Counted from the stretch's first letter, positions 42,604 through 50,539 are shown. The stretch is DNA of 64,000 nucleotides from Flavobacterium jumunjinense (GCF_021650975.2 NZ_CP091285.1:2852001-2916000), one strand, 5' to 3'. Translations and numbers: made by a program. Notes: a model not told the origin generated them from the letters alone.

Positions 42604-43365
42604 ATGGAAAATTTCACTCAGAACGAGTATGCTTTTGCGAGTCGTTTTAAAAGTGCAAGACGTAAGGAAAAGTTAGTAAAAAAAGATTTTGAGAAACAAT
42701 TGCATGCCATTTATGTTCGTGAACGTAAGTTGTTTGCAGACAAAAGAAATTTACCATTACTTCCATTAGAAAATCCATACCAACAAGGTTGGGTGCGCTA
42801 TTTTGTGTTGCGAGAAGATGTATTACGATCACCAGAGGCTGAATTTTTTCAGCATTTGCTAACGAAGATCAATACCTACAAATATTCCAACATAAAATCA
42901 TTTTCAAAAAAAGTGAGAAAGAAAGGTAAAAAGACAATTGTCGAAGAGCATCAAGAGCTGTATCAGGTTTGTCCACGGCAATGGAACTGTGAAAAATTTG
43001 GTCTTACAGAAAAAGAGAAGACCTATTTTACATACGTTGAAGAATGGAGCGAAACATTTGATAGAATGTTACGCTATTATAAATTCAATGAAGCTTGGCG
43101 ATACGTTCTACGAATAAGACCTAACATCATCACGCATAAAAAAGCAATTGATGAAGTCTTAGAAAGCGAATTGCAATGGATTGACAATCGGATTACTAAC
43201 TATGATTTACGCAATAGAATAAATAGATTAAAAATAGGGTTCAGTCAATATAGGTATTATGAAAACGATGAAAAATCGAAATACATTGACCCCAATAAAA
43301 ATAAAAGTTTACAAGAGATCTATCAGGATTATGTAGACGAAAAAATAGTAAAGAATGGGAAATAA
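42604..43365 (+). CDS. Unknown protein leading the RtcB/PrfH group
   Basis: A 253-aa basic cytoplasmic protein. The sequence ENPYQQGWVRYFVLREDVLRSPEAEFFQHLLTKINTY and CPRQWNCEKFGLTEKEKTYFTYVEEW is not one I can assign to a named family. It has CP..W.C but no classical zinc finger pair, and ends with a highly charged helix (NKNKSLQEIYQDYVDEKI). It overlaps rtcB by 11 bp, so the two are made together. This suggests a role in RNA or ribosome repair, possibly RNA binding. Confidence 0.75.
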   Translation: MENFTQNEYAFASRFKSARRKEKLVKKDFEKQLHAIYVRERKLFADKRNLPLLPLENPYQQGWVRYFVLREDVLRSPEAEFFQHLLTKINTYKYSNIKSFSKKVRKKGKKTIVEEHQELYQVCPRQWNCEKFGLTEKEKTYFTYVEEWSETFDRMLRYYKFNEAWRYVLRIRPNIITHKKAIDEVLESELQWIDNRITNYDLRNRINRLKIGFSQYRYYENDEKSKYIDPNKNKSLQEIYQDYVDEKIVKNGK

Positions 43366-44752
43366 ATTATCAGGAAAAGAACTAGTAAAACTAGGCTTTC
43401 CAAAAAATAATACCATAAACATCGCCTTAGGGCAAATTAATAGATACAGAAAAAGAGAAAAAAAGGAAAACATACTATTGGAAGCTCAAGAAGTATTGTT
43501 GCATCCTGAAAGTTTCAAAACACACGCTACTTGGAGCAAAGTAGCCGAAGGATTATTAGATCCAGTTCAAGTACAAAAAAAGCTCAATCAGTTGCGAACG
43601 TCTAAAGTACCATTTTCCATATTTGGAGAAAATGAAATCGACGAGCAAGCCAAGTTTCAATTGTATGATGCTTTAAAATTGCCTGTTGCGGTTAGAGGTG
43701 CTTTAATGCCAGACGCACATTCAGGCTACGGATTACCAATAGGTGGTGTTTTAGCAACAGAAAACGCTGTGATTCCTTACGGAGTAGGTGTAGACATAGG
43801 TTGCAGAATGAGTTTGTCCATTTTCGATGTACCAGCTTCATTTTTGAAAGGAAAAGACCATCAATTGCTTGCTATTTTGAAAGACAATACCAAATTCGGG
43901 ATGACCGAAACGCACGATATAAAGGCAGACCATGATGTGTTTTATCGCGATGAATTTAACGATATTCCTTTGTTAAAAAAACTAAAAACGAAAGCCTACA
44001 AACAATTAGGCTCGTCAGGAGGAGGGAATCACTTTGTAGAATTTGGTATCGTGAAGTTAAGTAATCCGTTACCCGAATGGGAATTAGAACACAAAGAATA
44101 TTTAGCGGTTTTATCGCACAGTGGTTCAAGAGGTTTAGGAGCAAATATTGCCCAACATTATACCGATTTAGCAACCAAAAAATGTCCGTTACCAAAAAAT
44201 GTGCAACATTTAGCTTGGCTCGATTTAAACACGGAAGAAGGACAAGAATATTGGTTGGCTATGAACTTGGCAGGAGATTACGCAAAGGCTTGTCACGATG
44301 ATATTCACCGTAGAATTGCCAAAGCATTAGGGAAAAAAGTAGTGGTTACTATCGAAAATCATCACAATTTTGCTTGGAAAGAAAAAGTCGATGGAAAAGA
44401 ATGTATTGTGCATAGAAAAGGAGCAACACCAGCACAAAAAGGTGTTTTGGGAATCATTCCTGGCTCTATGACAGCACCTGGATATATTGTAAAGGGCAAA
44501 GGAAACGAGGAAAGCCTCAATTCCGCTTCTCATGGAGCAGGACGTTTGTTTTCGAGATCCAAATGCAAATCTAGTTTTACACAAAGTCAGATTAAAAAAA
44601 TCTTGGCAGACAATGATGTAAAATTAATAGGAGGAGGTATCGATGAAGCACCTATGGCCTACAAAGACATTAATAAAGTAATGGCTTTACAAACCGAATT
44701 AGTAGATATTTTGGGTACGTTCACTCCTAAAATAGTACGAATGGATCGATAA
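43355..44752 (+). CDS. rtcB: RtcB-type RNA ligase (RtcB2-like)
   Basis: A 465-aa RNA ligase that joins 2',3'-cyclic phosphate or 3'-phosphate ends to 5'-OH ends with GTP and Mn2+. Motifs are VDIGCRMS (metal Cys about 149), SSGGGNHFVEFG, LSHSGSRGLG, ENHHNFAW, and the guanylylated histidine in NSASHGAGRLFSRS. A 90-residue N-terminal extension precedes the standard core. The combination with prfH downstream marks it as the RtcB2 type that repairs 16S rRNA cut by ribotoxins, rather than a tRNA-splicing ligase. Confidence 0.93.
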   Translation: MGNKLSGKELVKLGFPKNNTINIALGQINRYRKREKKENILLEAQEVLLHPESFKTHATWSKVAEGLLDPVQVQKKLNQLRTSKVPFSIFGENEIDEQAKFQLYDALKLPVAVRGALMPDAHSGYGLPIGGVLATENAVIPYGVGVDIGCRMSLSIFDVPASFLKGKDHQLLAILKDNTKFGMTETHDIKADHDVFYRDEFNDIPLLKKLKTKAYKQLGSSGGGNHFVEFGIVKLSNPLPEWELEHKEYLAVLSHSGSRGLGANIAQHYTDLATKKCPLPKNVQHLAWLDLNTEEGQEYWLAMNLAGDYAKACHDDIHRRIAKALGKKVVVTIENHHNFAWKEKVDGKECIVHRKGATPAQKGVLGIIPGSMTAPGYIVKGKGNEESLNSASHGAGRLFSRSKCKSSFTQSQIKKILADNDVKLIGGGIDEAPMAYKDINKVMALQTELVDILGTFTPKIVRMDR

Positions 44753-44787
44753 TAAAAAAGTGAAATTGTTTTTCAAGAAGCGAATGG

Positions 44788-44876
44788 CTTGGGCATTATC
44801 AGCCGTCCATTTTCCCGCTTTACGAAGTAGTCCAGATAAAAATCGGGAGCTACTTTCTACAATCGGGGCTAGCTAG
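44788..44876 (-). repeat. Structured intergenic element, copy 2
   Basis: Read on the minus strand: GATTGTAGAAAGTAGCTCCC, then a hairpin (GTAGCTCCCGAT with ATCTGGACTAC) and AAGCGGGAAAATGG, ending GGCTGATAATGCCC. Related to the elements at 6082-6200 and 46331-46416. It lies between rtcB and the REP-like repeat. Confidence 0.55.
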
Positions 44877-44911
44877 GAAACAATTAGAATTTTTGTTTGT
44901 AAAAACATGTC

Positions 44912-45028
44912 GCTCCTCTGGAGCTAGTGTTATAAGAAACATTCATTTTGCTATAAAGATAAAGCCCCGCTGGGCCTTGAAATTGAGAAAACAAAACGGA
45001 ATAAATAAATTGTATGCTCTAGAGGAGC
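44912..45028. repeat. REP-like palindromic repeat before the zinc-ribbon gene
   Basis: GCTCCTCTGGAGC (44912-44924) and GCTCTAGAGGAGC (45016-45028) are each palindromic and are inverted copies of one another (12 of 13). A third GC-rich palindrome, GCCCCGCTGGGC, lies midway (44963-44974). The pattern is REP/BIME-like and is unusual in this A/T-rich genome. Confidence 0.7.
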
Positions 45029-45046
45029 AGAATAATTATAGAAATT

Positions 45047-45652
45047 ATGGAAAGGTTTCAAGATGAAAATAAATGCTTAGGAAATTTTGAAGATGTCATA
45101 GATGTAAAATGTCCTAAGTGTAACGCAAAAGCAGGAGTTAAAAGAACATACGAATCAAAATATTTGTATAGAGATACACGAATTTTAGAATGCAAACACT
45201 GCTATTTTGCTCAAAAAGGTCAAATGAAGAAGTTTAAAGCAATAGTGGATACTTTTTGCTGTAACAATGAGGATAAAATCAAGTATGAATCTCAGATTTT
45301 GAATGAAAAACCAGAGAAAATAAATTTAAAATGTCCAATTTGTAAGGAACATAAAGATTTTAAACCAAAAATTGAGGAGATTACTTATGGCTTTAATACT
45401 GATGTGAACAAACAAAGAGAATTCTATTTTAACTGTGAATTATGGTATCAAAAACAATTTGATAACGCTATTTTTTGGGCTTATAATAGTGATCACATCG
45501 ATTATTTAGAGCGTTATATCAGAGCAGATTTACGAGAAAGGAGTAATGAAGGAAGTTTTAATAAAACATTGGTTTCAAGATTGCCTCAATTTGTGAAATC
45601 AGCAAAGAATAGAGAGAAGCTCTTAAAACGAATTGAAAAATGGAAAAAATAA
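45047..45652 (+). CDS. Zinc-ribbon protein inside the RtcB/PrfH group
   Basis: A 201-aa cytoplasmic protein. There is a zinc ribbon at about 21-52 (KCPKCNAKAG ... ILECKHC) and a second CPIC at about 96-99, followed by FNCELWYQKQFDNAIFWAYNSDHIDYLERYI and a conserved C-terminus (LRERSNEGSFNKTLVSRLPQFVKSAKNREKLLKRIEKW). This is a widespread but uncharacterised bacterial family sometimes annotated as TFIIB-type zinc ribbon. Its 3' end overlaps prfH by 13 bp, so it belongs to the same operon despite the repeats upstream. Confidence 0.75.
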   Translation: MERFQDENKCLGNFEDVIDVKCPKCNAKAGVKRTYESKYLYRDTRILECKHCYFAQKGQMKKFKAIVDTFCCNNEDKIKYESQILNEKPEKINLKCPICKEHKDFKPKIEEITYGFNTDVNKQREFYFNCELWYQKQFDNAIFWAYNSDHIDYLERYIRADLRERSNEGSFNKTLVSRLPQFVKSAKNREKLLKRIEKWKK

Positions 45653-46323
45653 TACAAATAACCTCGGGAAGAGGACCATCAGAATGTACTTGGGTTGTGG
45701 CTCAAGTGCTTAAAAAAGTGTTGGAAGAAGCAAACGAGTTGCAATTAAAAGCAACCGTTTTGCAAAGAGAAGCAGGTAGCGAAAACGGAACCGTAGCCAC
45801 TGCGATTATACAAATAGAAGGCAAAAAAGCAAACGAGTTTGTAACGTCTTGGTTAGGCACCATTCAATGGATTGGAAAGAGTACGTTTCGAAAATTTCAC
45901 CAACGTAAAAATTGGTTCATTGGGATTTTTGAAATAGAACAATCGAACGAAACTAAATTTCATGAGAAAGATGTGCAATACCAAGCCATGCGAAGTTCAG
46001 GAGCTGGTGGACAGCATGTAAATAAGGTGAGTTCGGCAGTGAGAGCTACACATATTCCAACAGGAATTGCAGTTGTTTCGATGGATTCGCGTTCGCAACA
46101 CCAAAACAAGAAATTAGCAACCGAACGCTTAAAGCTAAAGATAGAAGAAAACAATTTGAATCAGTTTAAAAACCAAGAGCAAAACACTTGGACCAACCAA
46201 ATGCAAATTGAGCGAGGAAATCCAACAAGAACGTTTCAAGGTTCGGACTTTAAGAAGCAAAAAGTGGACAAAAGTTATAAGAAAGAACGTTTAAAATTAA
46301 AAAAGCAGGATTATAATGAATAG
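45640..46323 (+). CDS. prfH: Peptide chain release factor H
   Basis: A 227-aa release-factor homolog. The catalytic GGQ lies at 123-125 in MRSSGAGGQHVNKVSSAVRATHIPTG, and the C-terminal tail is very basic. The codon-recognition domain of RF1/RF2 is reduced (N-terminal ITSGRGPSECTWVVAQVLKKVLEEA). PrfH releases peptides from ribosomes whose 16S rRNA was cut in the decoding centre, so that RtcB can religate the RNA. It lies with rtcB in one direction and overlaps the zinc-ribbon gene. Confidence 0.93.
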   Translation: MEKIIQITSGRGPSECTWVVAQVLKKVLEEANELQLKATVLQREAGSENGTVATAIIQIEGKKANEFVTSWLGTIQWIGKSTFRKFHQRKNWFIGIFEIEQSNETKFHEKDVQYQAMRSSGAGGQHVNKVSSAVRATHIPTGIAVVSMDSRSQHQNKKLATERLKLKIEENNLNQFKNQEQNTWTNQMQIERGNPTRTFQGSDFKKQKVDKSYKKERLKLKKQDYNE

Positions 46324-46330
46324 CACTTTT

Positions 46331-46416
46331 TTGCGTGAAGGATTGTAACGGAAAGCCCACAGTGAGGAACGAACGAGGACTTGTAGTGAAAAGCCTGACC
46401 TGAAAGGGCACGCCCA
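46331..46416 (+). repeat. Structured intergenic element, copy 3
   Basis: GATTGTAACGGAAAGCCC (46341-46358) then GAGGAACGAACGAGGAC, AAAGCCTGACCTGAAAGGGCACGCCC. It follows prfH by 8 bp and has the same GATTGTA opening as copy 2 and the GTAACG of copy 1. Probably a 3' structure of the operon. Confidence 0.55.
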
Positions 46417-46471
46417 AGAGCTAAAGAAAAGAGAAAAGAGTTAATACAGATAGTAACTAATTACTAAAAAA

Positions 46472-47014
46472 ATGAAATCAATAGATAAATACCTGTTTCA
46501 GGCAATGGATAGTTATCCCTATTCTTTAGAAGAAACAATAGAATCCTTAGAGTACGCTTTGTCGTATGATAATAAAAACACGATGGCTTTGTGTTTGTAT
46601 GCACGATTGCAAGCCGAACAATTGTTTAATTATGAAGAAGCTAAAAAATATTTTCAAGAAGCATTAGGTATTAATATTTATGCCATAGCTGTTTATCCTT
46701 ATTATATTCAAACTTTATTATCTAATGAAGATTTAGAGGAAGCCATAAAATTAATTGACTTTGCATTGACTATTAAAGGAATAAACAAAGTAGAAATTTT
46801 AATGAAGAAAATTCAATTTTATGAAATTAAAAGAGAATTTAAGGAAGTGAAAAAGGTTTTAAAAGAAATGAAGTTAAGCATTCTAAATAATGATTACCAT
46901 TATTTCTTAGAAGAAATTGAGAAAAGAATTAAAGACAAAACAGAAATTTTGAAGCCTAAGAAAGATAAGAAAGCGAAGGAAAAGAAGAAAACTAAGAAGA
47001 AAAAGGAGGCTTAA
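46472..47014 (+). CDS. Small TPR-like protein with a lysine-rich tail
   Basis: A 180-aa cytoplasmic protein. Residues 15-135 form TPR-like helices (EETIESLEYALSYDNKNTMALCLYARLQAEQLFNYEEAKKYFQEALG, LLSNEDLEEAIKLIDFALTIKG). The last 25 residues are almost all K and E (LKPKKDKKAKEKKKTKKKKEA), which could bind RNA or acidic partners. It follows prfH after the structured element and may belong to the repair group or stand alone. A terminator overlaps its stop. Confidence 0.72.
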   Translation: MKSIDKYLFQAMDSYPYSLEETIESLEYALSYDNKNTMALCLYARLQAEQLFNYEEAKKYFQEALGINIYAIAVYPYYIQTLLSNEDLEEAIKLIDFALTIKGINKVEILMKKIQFYEIKREFKEVKKVLKEMKLSILNNDYHYFLEEIEKRIKDKTEILKPKKDKKAKEKKKTKKKKEA

Positions 47015-47027
47015 TAGCTTCCTTTTT
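47001..47027 (+). terminator. Intrinsic terminator overlapping the TPR gene stop
   Basis: AAGGAGGC (47003-47010) and GCTTCCTT (47017-47024) form an 8-bp stem with one G-T pair and a T-run. The TAA stop lies in the loop. Confidence 0.65.
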
Positions 47028-47055
47028 CTATTTTTGATGTACTAATACTGGTGAA

Positions 47056-47961
47056 ATGAAATTGGATTTAATTGAGAATTTTTGGAATAGAATTAATGAT
47101 TCAAATGCTATAATTGAATCTTCTTGGGACAATGAAGTAGCTTACTTGAATGGATTAGGCATTGGTATGGAGGAAACCTTGCATTATTTTTATAATGAAA
47201 AACCAGATAGTATTGTCTTTAAAAAATGGATTGAAGGGAAAGCGAAAAAACAGGAAGAAGAAACGGGTTTAGTAGAAGATGTTTTAACGAAAGAAGATTT
47301 GCTTTTTTGGGAAACGAATGGTTATTTGGTTTTAAAAAATGCTATTCCTATAGAAGATTGTTTGGCTACACAAACGGCAATTTGGAATTTTTTAGATAAA
47401 AAGCCAAAAGATGTTGCTTCATGGTATACAATTCATGAAGATCAAAGAGGTATGATGGTTAATTTTTTTCACCATAGTACTTTAGAGAAAAACAGAGCGT
47501 CTTTAAAAATTAGAAAAGCGTATGAGCAGTTGTATAAAACGAGTGCTATTTGTAAAACGATTGATAAGGTTAGTTTTAATCCTCCTATAACCGATAATTA
47601 TACTTTTTTTGGGAGTGGATTGCATTGGGATGTGAGTTTGAAACCTCCTATTCCTTTTCGTTTGCAAGGATTATTATATTTATCGAACTGTAATGAAAAG
47701 GAAGGTGCTTTTCATTGTGTACCAGGTTTTCACGTGAAGATTGAAGATTGGCTGAAATCGATTGCTGTAAATGAAAACCCAAGAGAGGTGGCATTACAAA
47801 CTTTAACTCCTAAAGCAATAATTGGAGAAGCGGGTGATTTTGTTATTTGGAATCAAGCGCTACCTCATTGTGCAACGCCTAATTTTGGAAAATCGCCAAG
47901 AATGGTTCAGTACTTAACCTATGTTCCTGATAACTATATAGAAAAACTAGAATGGATTTAA
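47056..47961 (+). CDS. Phytanoyl-CoA dioxygenase (PhyH) family protein
   Basis: A 301-aa Fe(II)/2-oxoglutarate-dependent dioxygenase of the PhyH group. Iron ligands are H190 and D192 in GSGLHWDVSL and H271 in ALPHCATPNF; the arginine that binds 2-oxoglutarate is in SPRMVQYL (about 282). LSNCNEKEGAFHCVPGFH is also typical. The substrate is unknown; family members hydroxylate lipids or small metabolites. It lies directly upstream of two peptide-precursor genes and could modify them, but PhyH proteins with this role are rare, so this is conjecture. Confidence 0.85.
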   Translation: MKLDLIENFWNRINDSNAIIESSWDNEVAYLNGLGIGMEETLHYFYNEKPDSIVFKKWIEGKAKKQEEETGLVEDVLTKEDLLFWETNGYLVLKNAIPIEDCLATQTAIWNFLDKKPKDVASWYTIHEDQRGMMVNFFHHSTLEKNRASLKIRKAYEQLYKTSAICKTIDKVSFNPPITDNYTFFGSGLHWDVSLKPPIPFRLQGLLYLSNCNEKEGAFHCVPGFHVKIEDWLKSIAVNENPREVALQTLTPKAIIGEAGDFVIWNQALPHCATPNFGKSPRMVQYLTYVPDNYIEKLEWI

Positions 47962-47989
47962 CAGTTTGAAATTGATTTGCTATTGTTTT

Positions 47990-48024
47990 TTTGTTAATTT
48001 TATGTATTGGTAATCAGATATTTG
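47990..48024 (+). promoter_or_regulatory. Candidate promoter for the peptide genes
   Basis: TTTG (47990-47993), 23-bp spacer, then GATATTTG (48017-48024), one mismatch to TAnnTTTG. Leader of about 40 bases before the first peptide gene. Confidence 0.35.
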
Positions 48025-48071
48025 ATTATTAATTCGTAACAGATTTACAAACACACAAAAAAACAGAATTT

Positions 48072-48296
48072 ATGTTAAACAAAATTTTAAAGTTAGAAGG
48101 CGCAAAAAATTTAACGAAAATTGAGTTAAAAGCAATTAATGGAGGAATTAAAGAACAAACGGACGATTGTAATTGTTTTTGCTATGTTGGTATTAGGAGA
48201 GTAAATCATTCTTGTTTTTCTTATTGCTCTAATGGTTCTATTCCAGGTTTATATCCTAATAGTACAGGCAACTGCACTTTTCCTGATCTATACTAA
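48072..48296 (+). CDS. Cys-rich peptide precursor with double-glycine leader (1)
   Basis: A 74-aa precursor with a leader MLNKILKLEGAKNLTK ending INGG (residues 22-25). Cleavage after GG would release a 49-aa peptide with six cysteines (DDCNCFCY, HSCFSYC, GNC). The leader type is that of bacteriocin/natural-product precursors exported by C39 peptidase-containing ABC transporters. No such transporter or modifying enzyme is next to it, except the PhyH gene upstream. A paralog follows after 61 bp. Confidence 0.8.
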   Translation: MLNKILKLEGAKNLTKIELKAINGGIKEQTDDCNCFCYVGIRRVNHSCFSYCSNGSIPGLYPNSTGNCTFPDLY

Positions 48297-48357
48297 TAGA
48301 AAAAATAATTGACATTAAAATATGAATACAAATATTATAAACAATAAAAATTAAATT

Positions 48358-48519
48358 ATGTTAAACAAAATTTTAGATCAATTGGGAGTTCAAGTATTGA
48401 ATAAAAAAGAGAAAAAAAACATTAATGGTGGATTAGCATGTAGACCAGATGGATCTTGTCCAACTGGAAGTTATTGCGCTACTTCAGGACCTTTTGAAGG
48501 TTTGTGTAGACGAGCTTAA
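48358..48519 (+). CDS. Cys-rich peptide precursor with double-glycine leader (2)
   Basis: A 53-aa precursor starting MLNKILDQLGVQVLNK with NINGG at residues 21-25; the mature part is 28 aa with four cysteines (ACRPDGSC, SYC, GLC). The leader shares MLNKIL and the (A/N)INGG end with the gene before it, while the cores are unrelated, as expected for a shared export or maturation system with different products. A strong terminator follows at 48543-48576. Confidence 0.8.
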   Translation: MLNKILDQLGVQVLNKKEKKNINGGLACRPDGSCPTGSYCATSGPFEGLCRRA

Positions 48520-48542
48520 AACATTTTTATTTAAAAACAAAT

Positions 48543-48576
48543 AAAAGAGTCCAACATAAAATGTTGGACTCTTTTT
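48543..48576. terminator. Bidirectional intrinsic terminator
   Basis: AAAAGAGTCCAACAT and ATGTTGGACTCTTTT form a 14- to 15-bp stem between the peptide genes and the convergent regulator gene. Confidence 0.9.
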
Positions 48577-48589
48577 AATGGATAAAAAT

Positions 48590-50308
48590 TTAATTGATGT
48601 GCTTTTTTAACGATTCGTCTTCGGCTAGATCCATTTTGTTTTTTATTCTCTTTCGAGCCATTTTTACAGCATGTGTAGAAACATTTAATAATTGAGCACA
48701 TTCCTTAATGGAAAGGTCTAGTTTTAAAAGTAAACAATGTCTAATGTCGTTGGTTGAAAGTTGCGGATATTTTTCTTTAAGCACAGAAGTGATTTCTGGA
48801 TATTGCGATTCGATTCTGTTAAACATTGTTGTTAGGTTAGAATAGGACTCGATGAATTCATTAACCGATTTGTTTACTTGATTTAATCGCGACTTGTCTT
48901 CGCTTTCTATTGCTGTTGAGAGTTCGCTTTTAATTTTACTAATTTTTTCCATTTGAGTAGAAATTGTTACCGCAGTTCCTAATAATTCTTCTTCTCTTTG
49001 CTTAATATGATTGGTTAGTACTTCTCGTTCATTTATTTCTAAAGGTTTATTCTTACTCGCATCTTCAACGATTCGTTCAGATTCTATTTTTTTCTTGAAA
49101 TACCTATAGTATACATAAATAGATATTAATCCAAAAACAATAATAATAACACCTATTATTAAGTATTGTCTAGTGTTTTCTTGTTTCAATAGTTTATTTT
49201 TATGTTTTTCTTCAATGAAATTAAAATCGTTATAATGAAACAAAGCGGCTTCTTTTTCCCGGGTTTTATTCACACTATCAATAAGTTTTCGGTATTTAGT
49301 ATTGGTTTCTGTAGCTTCTTTCCATTGTTCTAATTTTTCATAATTGAGGCTAATATATTTGTAGGCTACTTCTTTGCTTTTAGTGTTATGATTGTTACTG
49401 TTGACTACTCTTTCTAGATAGGAATTTGATTTTGTAGGATTATCTAATTCATGATAGATAATCCCTAATAATTTATTAATCCCAATTTTTGATTCATTAT
49501 CATCATTTTCAGATAGGAGTATTTTCTCGGAATGATGTGCGTTTTCTAAGGCTTTTTTATAATCTCCTTTTTTCAAATAACAGCCTGCAATAGATGTATA
49601 GATATAACCATTTTCGTGATTGTTATTTTTTGATTGAATAATTTTCAAGTTTTCATTCCAATATTCGAGAGCTTTGTCATATTGTTCTAAATGATAATAG
49701 GATAAAGCAGTAATTGAATTTAATTTATAAATTGGCACTTTATTCTTCTCACTATTTATTAGTAACGAATCTTTCTTAATTTGATTAACCATTTCTAATG
49801 CTTTTTTTCCACCTTCAAGTTTAAGGTAACAACTAATCATGTTGATTTTTGCATCGAGAGCAACACTTGGATTTTTATATTTTAGGTTTAGCTTATATAC
49901 TAGATTATATTGTTGTAATGCTTTACTGAAAAATTCCTGATTCGTTAAAATAATAGCTTTGTGATTGTAGACATAGCTTAAAATGAATTCTAAATCTGGT
50001 TTAGTTTGAACAAATTTTTCGCAACTATCTAAATAAATGGTTGAACTATCTATCCTACCAGTATTACTATAATAGGCACCAATATTGAGTAATCCTCTCG
50101 CATAACCTTTGCCATAATCGTATTTTTTTGCAAGCTTTGTCGCTTTATGGAGTAATTCAACATTAAAAATTAATTTTTCTCGAGCTACATCAATAATACT
50201 GTCTACTTTAAACTCTATTTTTTTTTGCGCATATAAATTATTGGTTTTTAAGGACAAAGAAAATAGAAAAAGGAGATAGAGGTAAGCATTTTTTTTTGAT
50301 AGTTTCAT
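48590..50308 (-). CDS. Membrane TPR regulator with C-terminal LuxR-like HTH
   Basis: A 572-aa one-component regulator. Signal peptide (about 1-27), periplasmic TPR domain (about 35-360), transmembrane helix (about 375-398: YLIIGVIIIVFGLISIYVYYRYF), cytoplasmic coiled coil (about 415-490) and a C-terminal helix-turn-helix (about 500-565: LSTNDIRHCLLLKLDLSIKECAQLLNVSTHAVKMARKRIKNKM). Proteins of this form are common near Bacteroidota polysaccharide loci. It is divergent from the glycan-degradation cluster, and the phased repeat at 50388-50431 lies between them. It probably senses a glycan-related signal in the periplasm and controls the cluster. Confidence 0.88.
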   Translation of the reverse strand: MKLSKKNAYLYLLFLFSLSLKTNNLYAQKKIEFKVDSIIDVAREKLIFNVELLHKATKLAKKYDYGKGYARGLLNIGAYYSNTGRIDSSTIYLDSCEKFVQTKPDLEFILSYVYNHKAIILTNQEFFSKALQQYNLVYKLNLKYKNPSVALDAKINMISCYLKLEGGKKALEMVNQIKKDSLLINSEKNKVPIYKLNSITALSYYHLEQYDKALEYWNENLKIIQSKNNNHENGYIYTSIAGCYLKKGDYKKALENAHHSEKILLSENDDNESKIGINKLLGIIYHELDNPTKSNSYLERVVNSNNHNTKSKEVAYKYISLNYEKLEQWKEATETNTKYRKLIDSVNKTREKEAALFHYNDFNFIEEKHKNKLLKQENTRQYLIIGVIIIVFGLISIYVYYRYFKKKIESERIVEDASKNKPLEINEREVLTNHIKQREEELLGTAVTISTQMEKISKIKSELSTAIESEDKSRLNQVNKSVNEFIESYSNLTTMFNRIESQYPEITSVLKEKYPQLSTNDIRHCLLLKLDLSIKECAQLLNVSTHAVKMARKRIKNKMDLAEDESLKKHIN

Positions 50309-50387
50309 GTTTGTTTTCTTTCTATAGTTTTTTTAAAGGAACAAAAAAAAATAGAATATTAATATAATGAAATAGCAAAAAAACGAA

Positions 50388-50431
50388 TGTACCCTAAATG
50401 TACTCCTAATATACCTTTAATGTACTCTTTT
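50388..50431. promoter_or_regulatory. 11-bp phased direct repeats, array 1
   Basis: Four units start at 50388, 50399, 50410 and 50421: TGTACCCTAAA, TGTACTCCTAA, TATACCTTTAA, TGTACTCTTTT. A fifth, weaker copy (AGTACTCCTTC) is at 50453. The period is exactly 11 bp and the array runs into a TTTG -33-like box at 50431-50434. It is upstream of the decayed first gene of the cluster. Confidence 0.7.
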
Positions 50432-50539
50432 TTGTGTTCTAACTGCCTAAAAAGTACTCCTTCTATTATGTTTCGGCTTTGTTCTAATGTGTAAATTTAT
50501 AAGTTAAAACAAACAAACAAACATAAAAAAAAAATAAAA

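Noticed and set aside
44753..45046. A short coding gene between rtcB and the zinc-ribbon gene
   Set aside because: All frames are short and broken; the region is filled by palindromic repeats.
47056..48519. A complete lanthipeptide or modified-peptide gene cluster
   Set aside because: No LanM, radical SAM, YcaO or C39 transporter gene in the window; only precursors and a PhyH-like gene of uncertain relation.
50505..50530. CRISPR-like or tandem-repeat array from the AAAC units
   Set aside because: Units of 4 bp without spacers, found singly before several genes; a leader feature, not an array.
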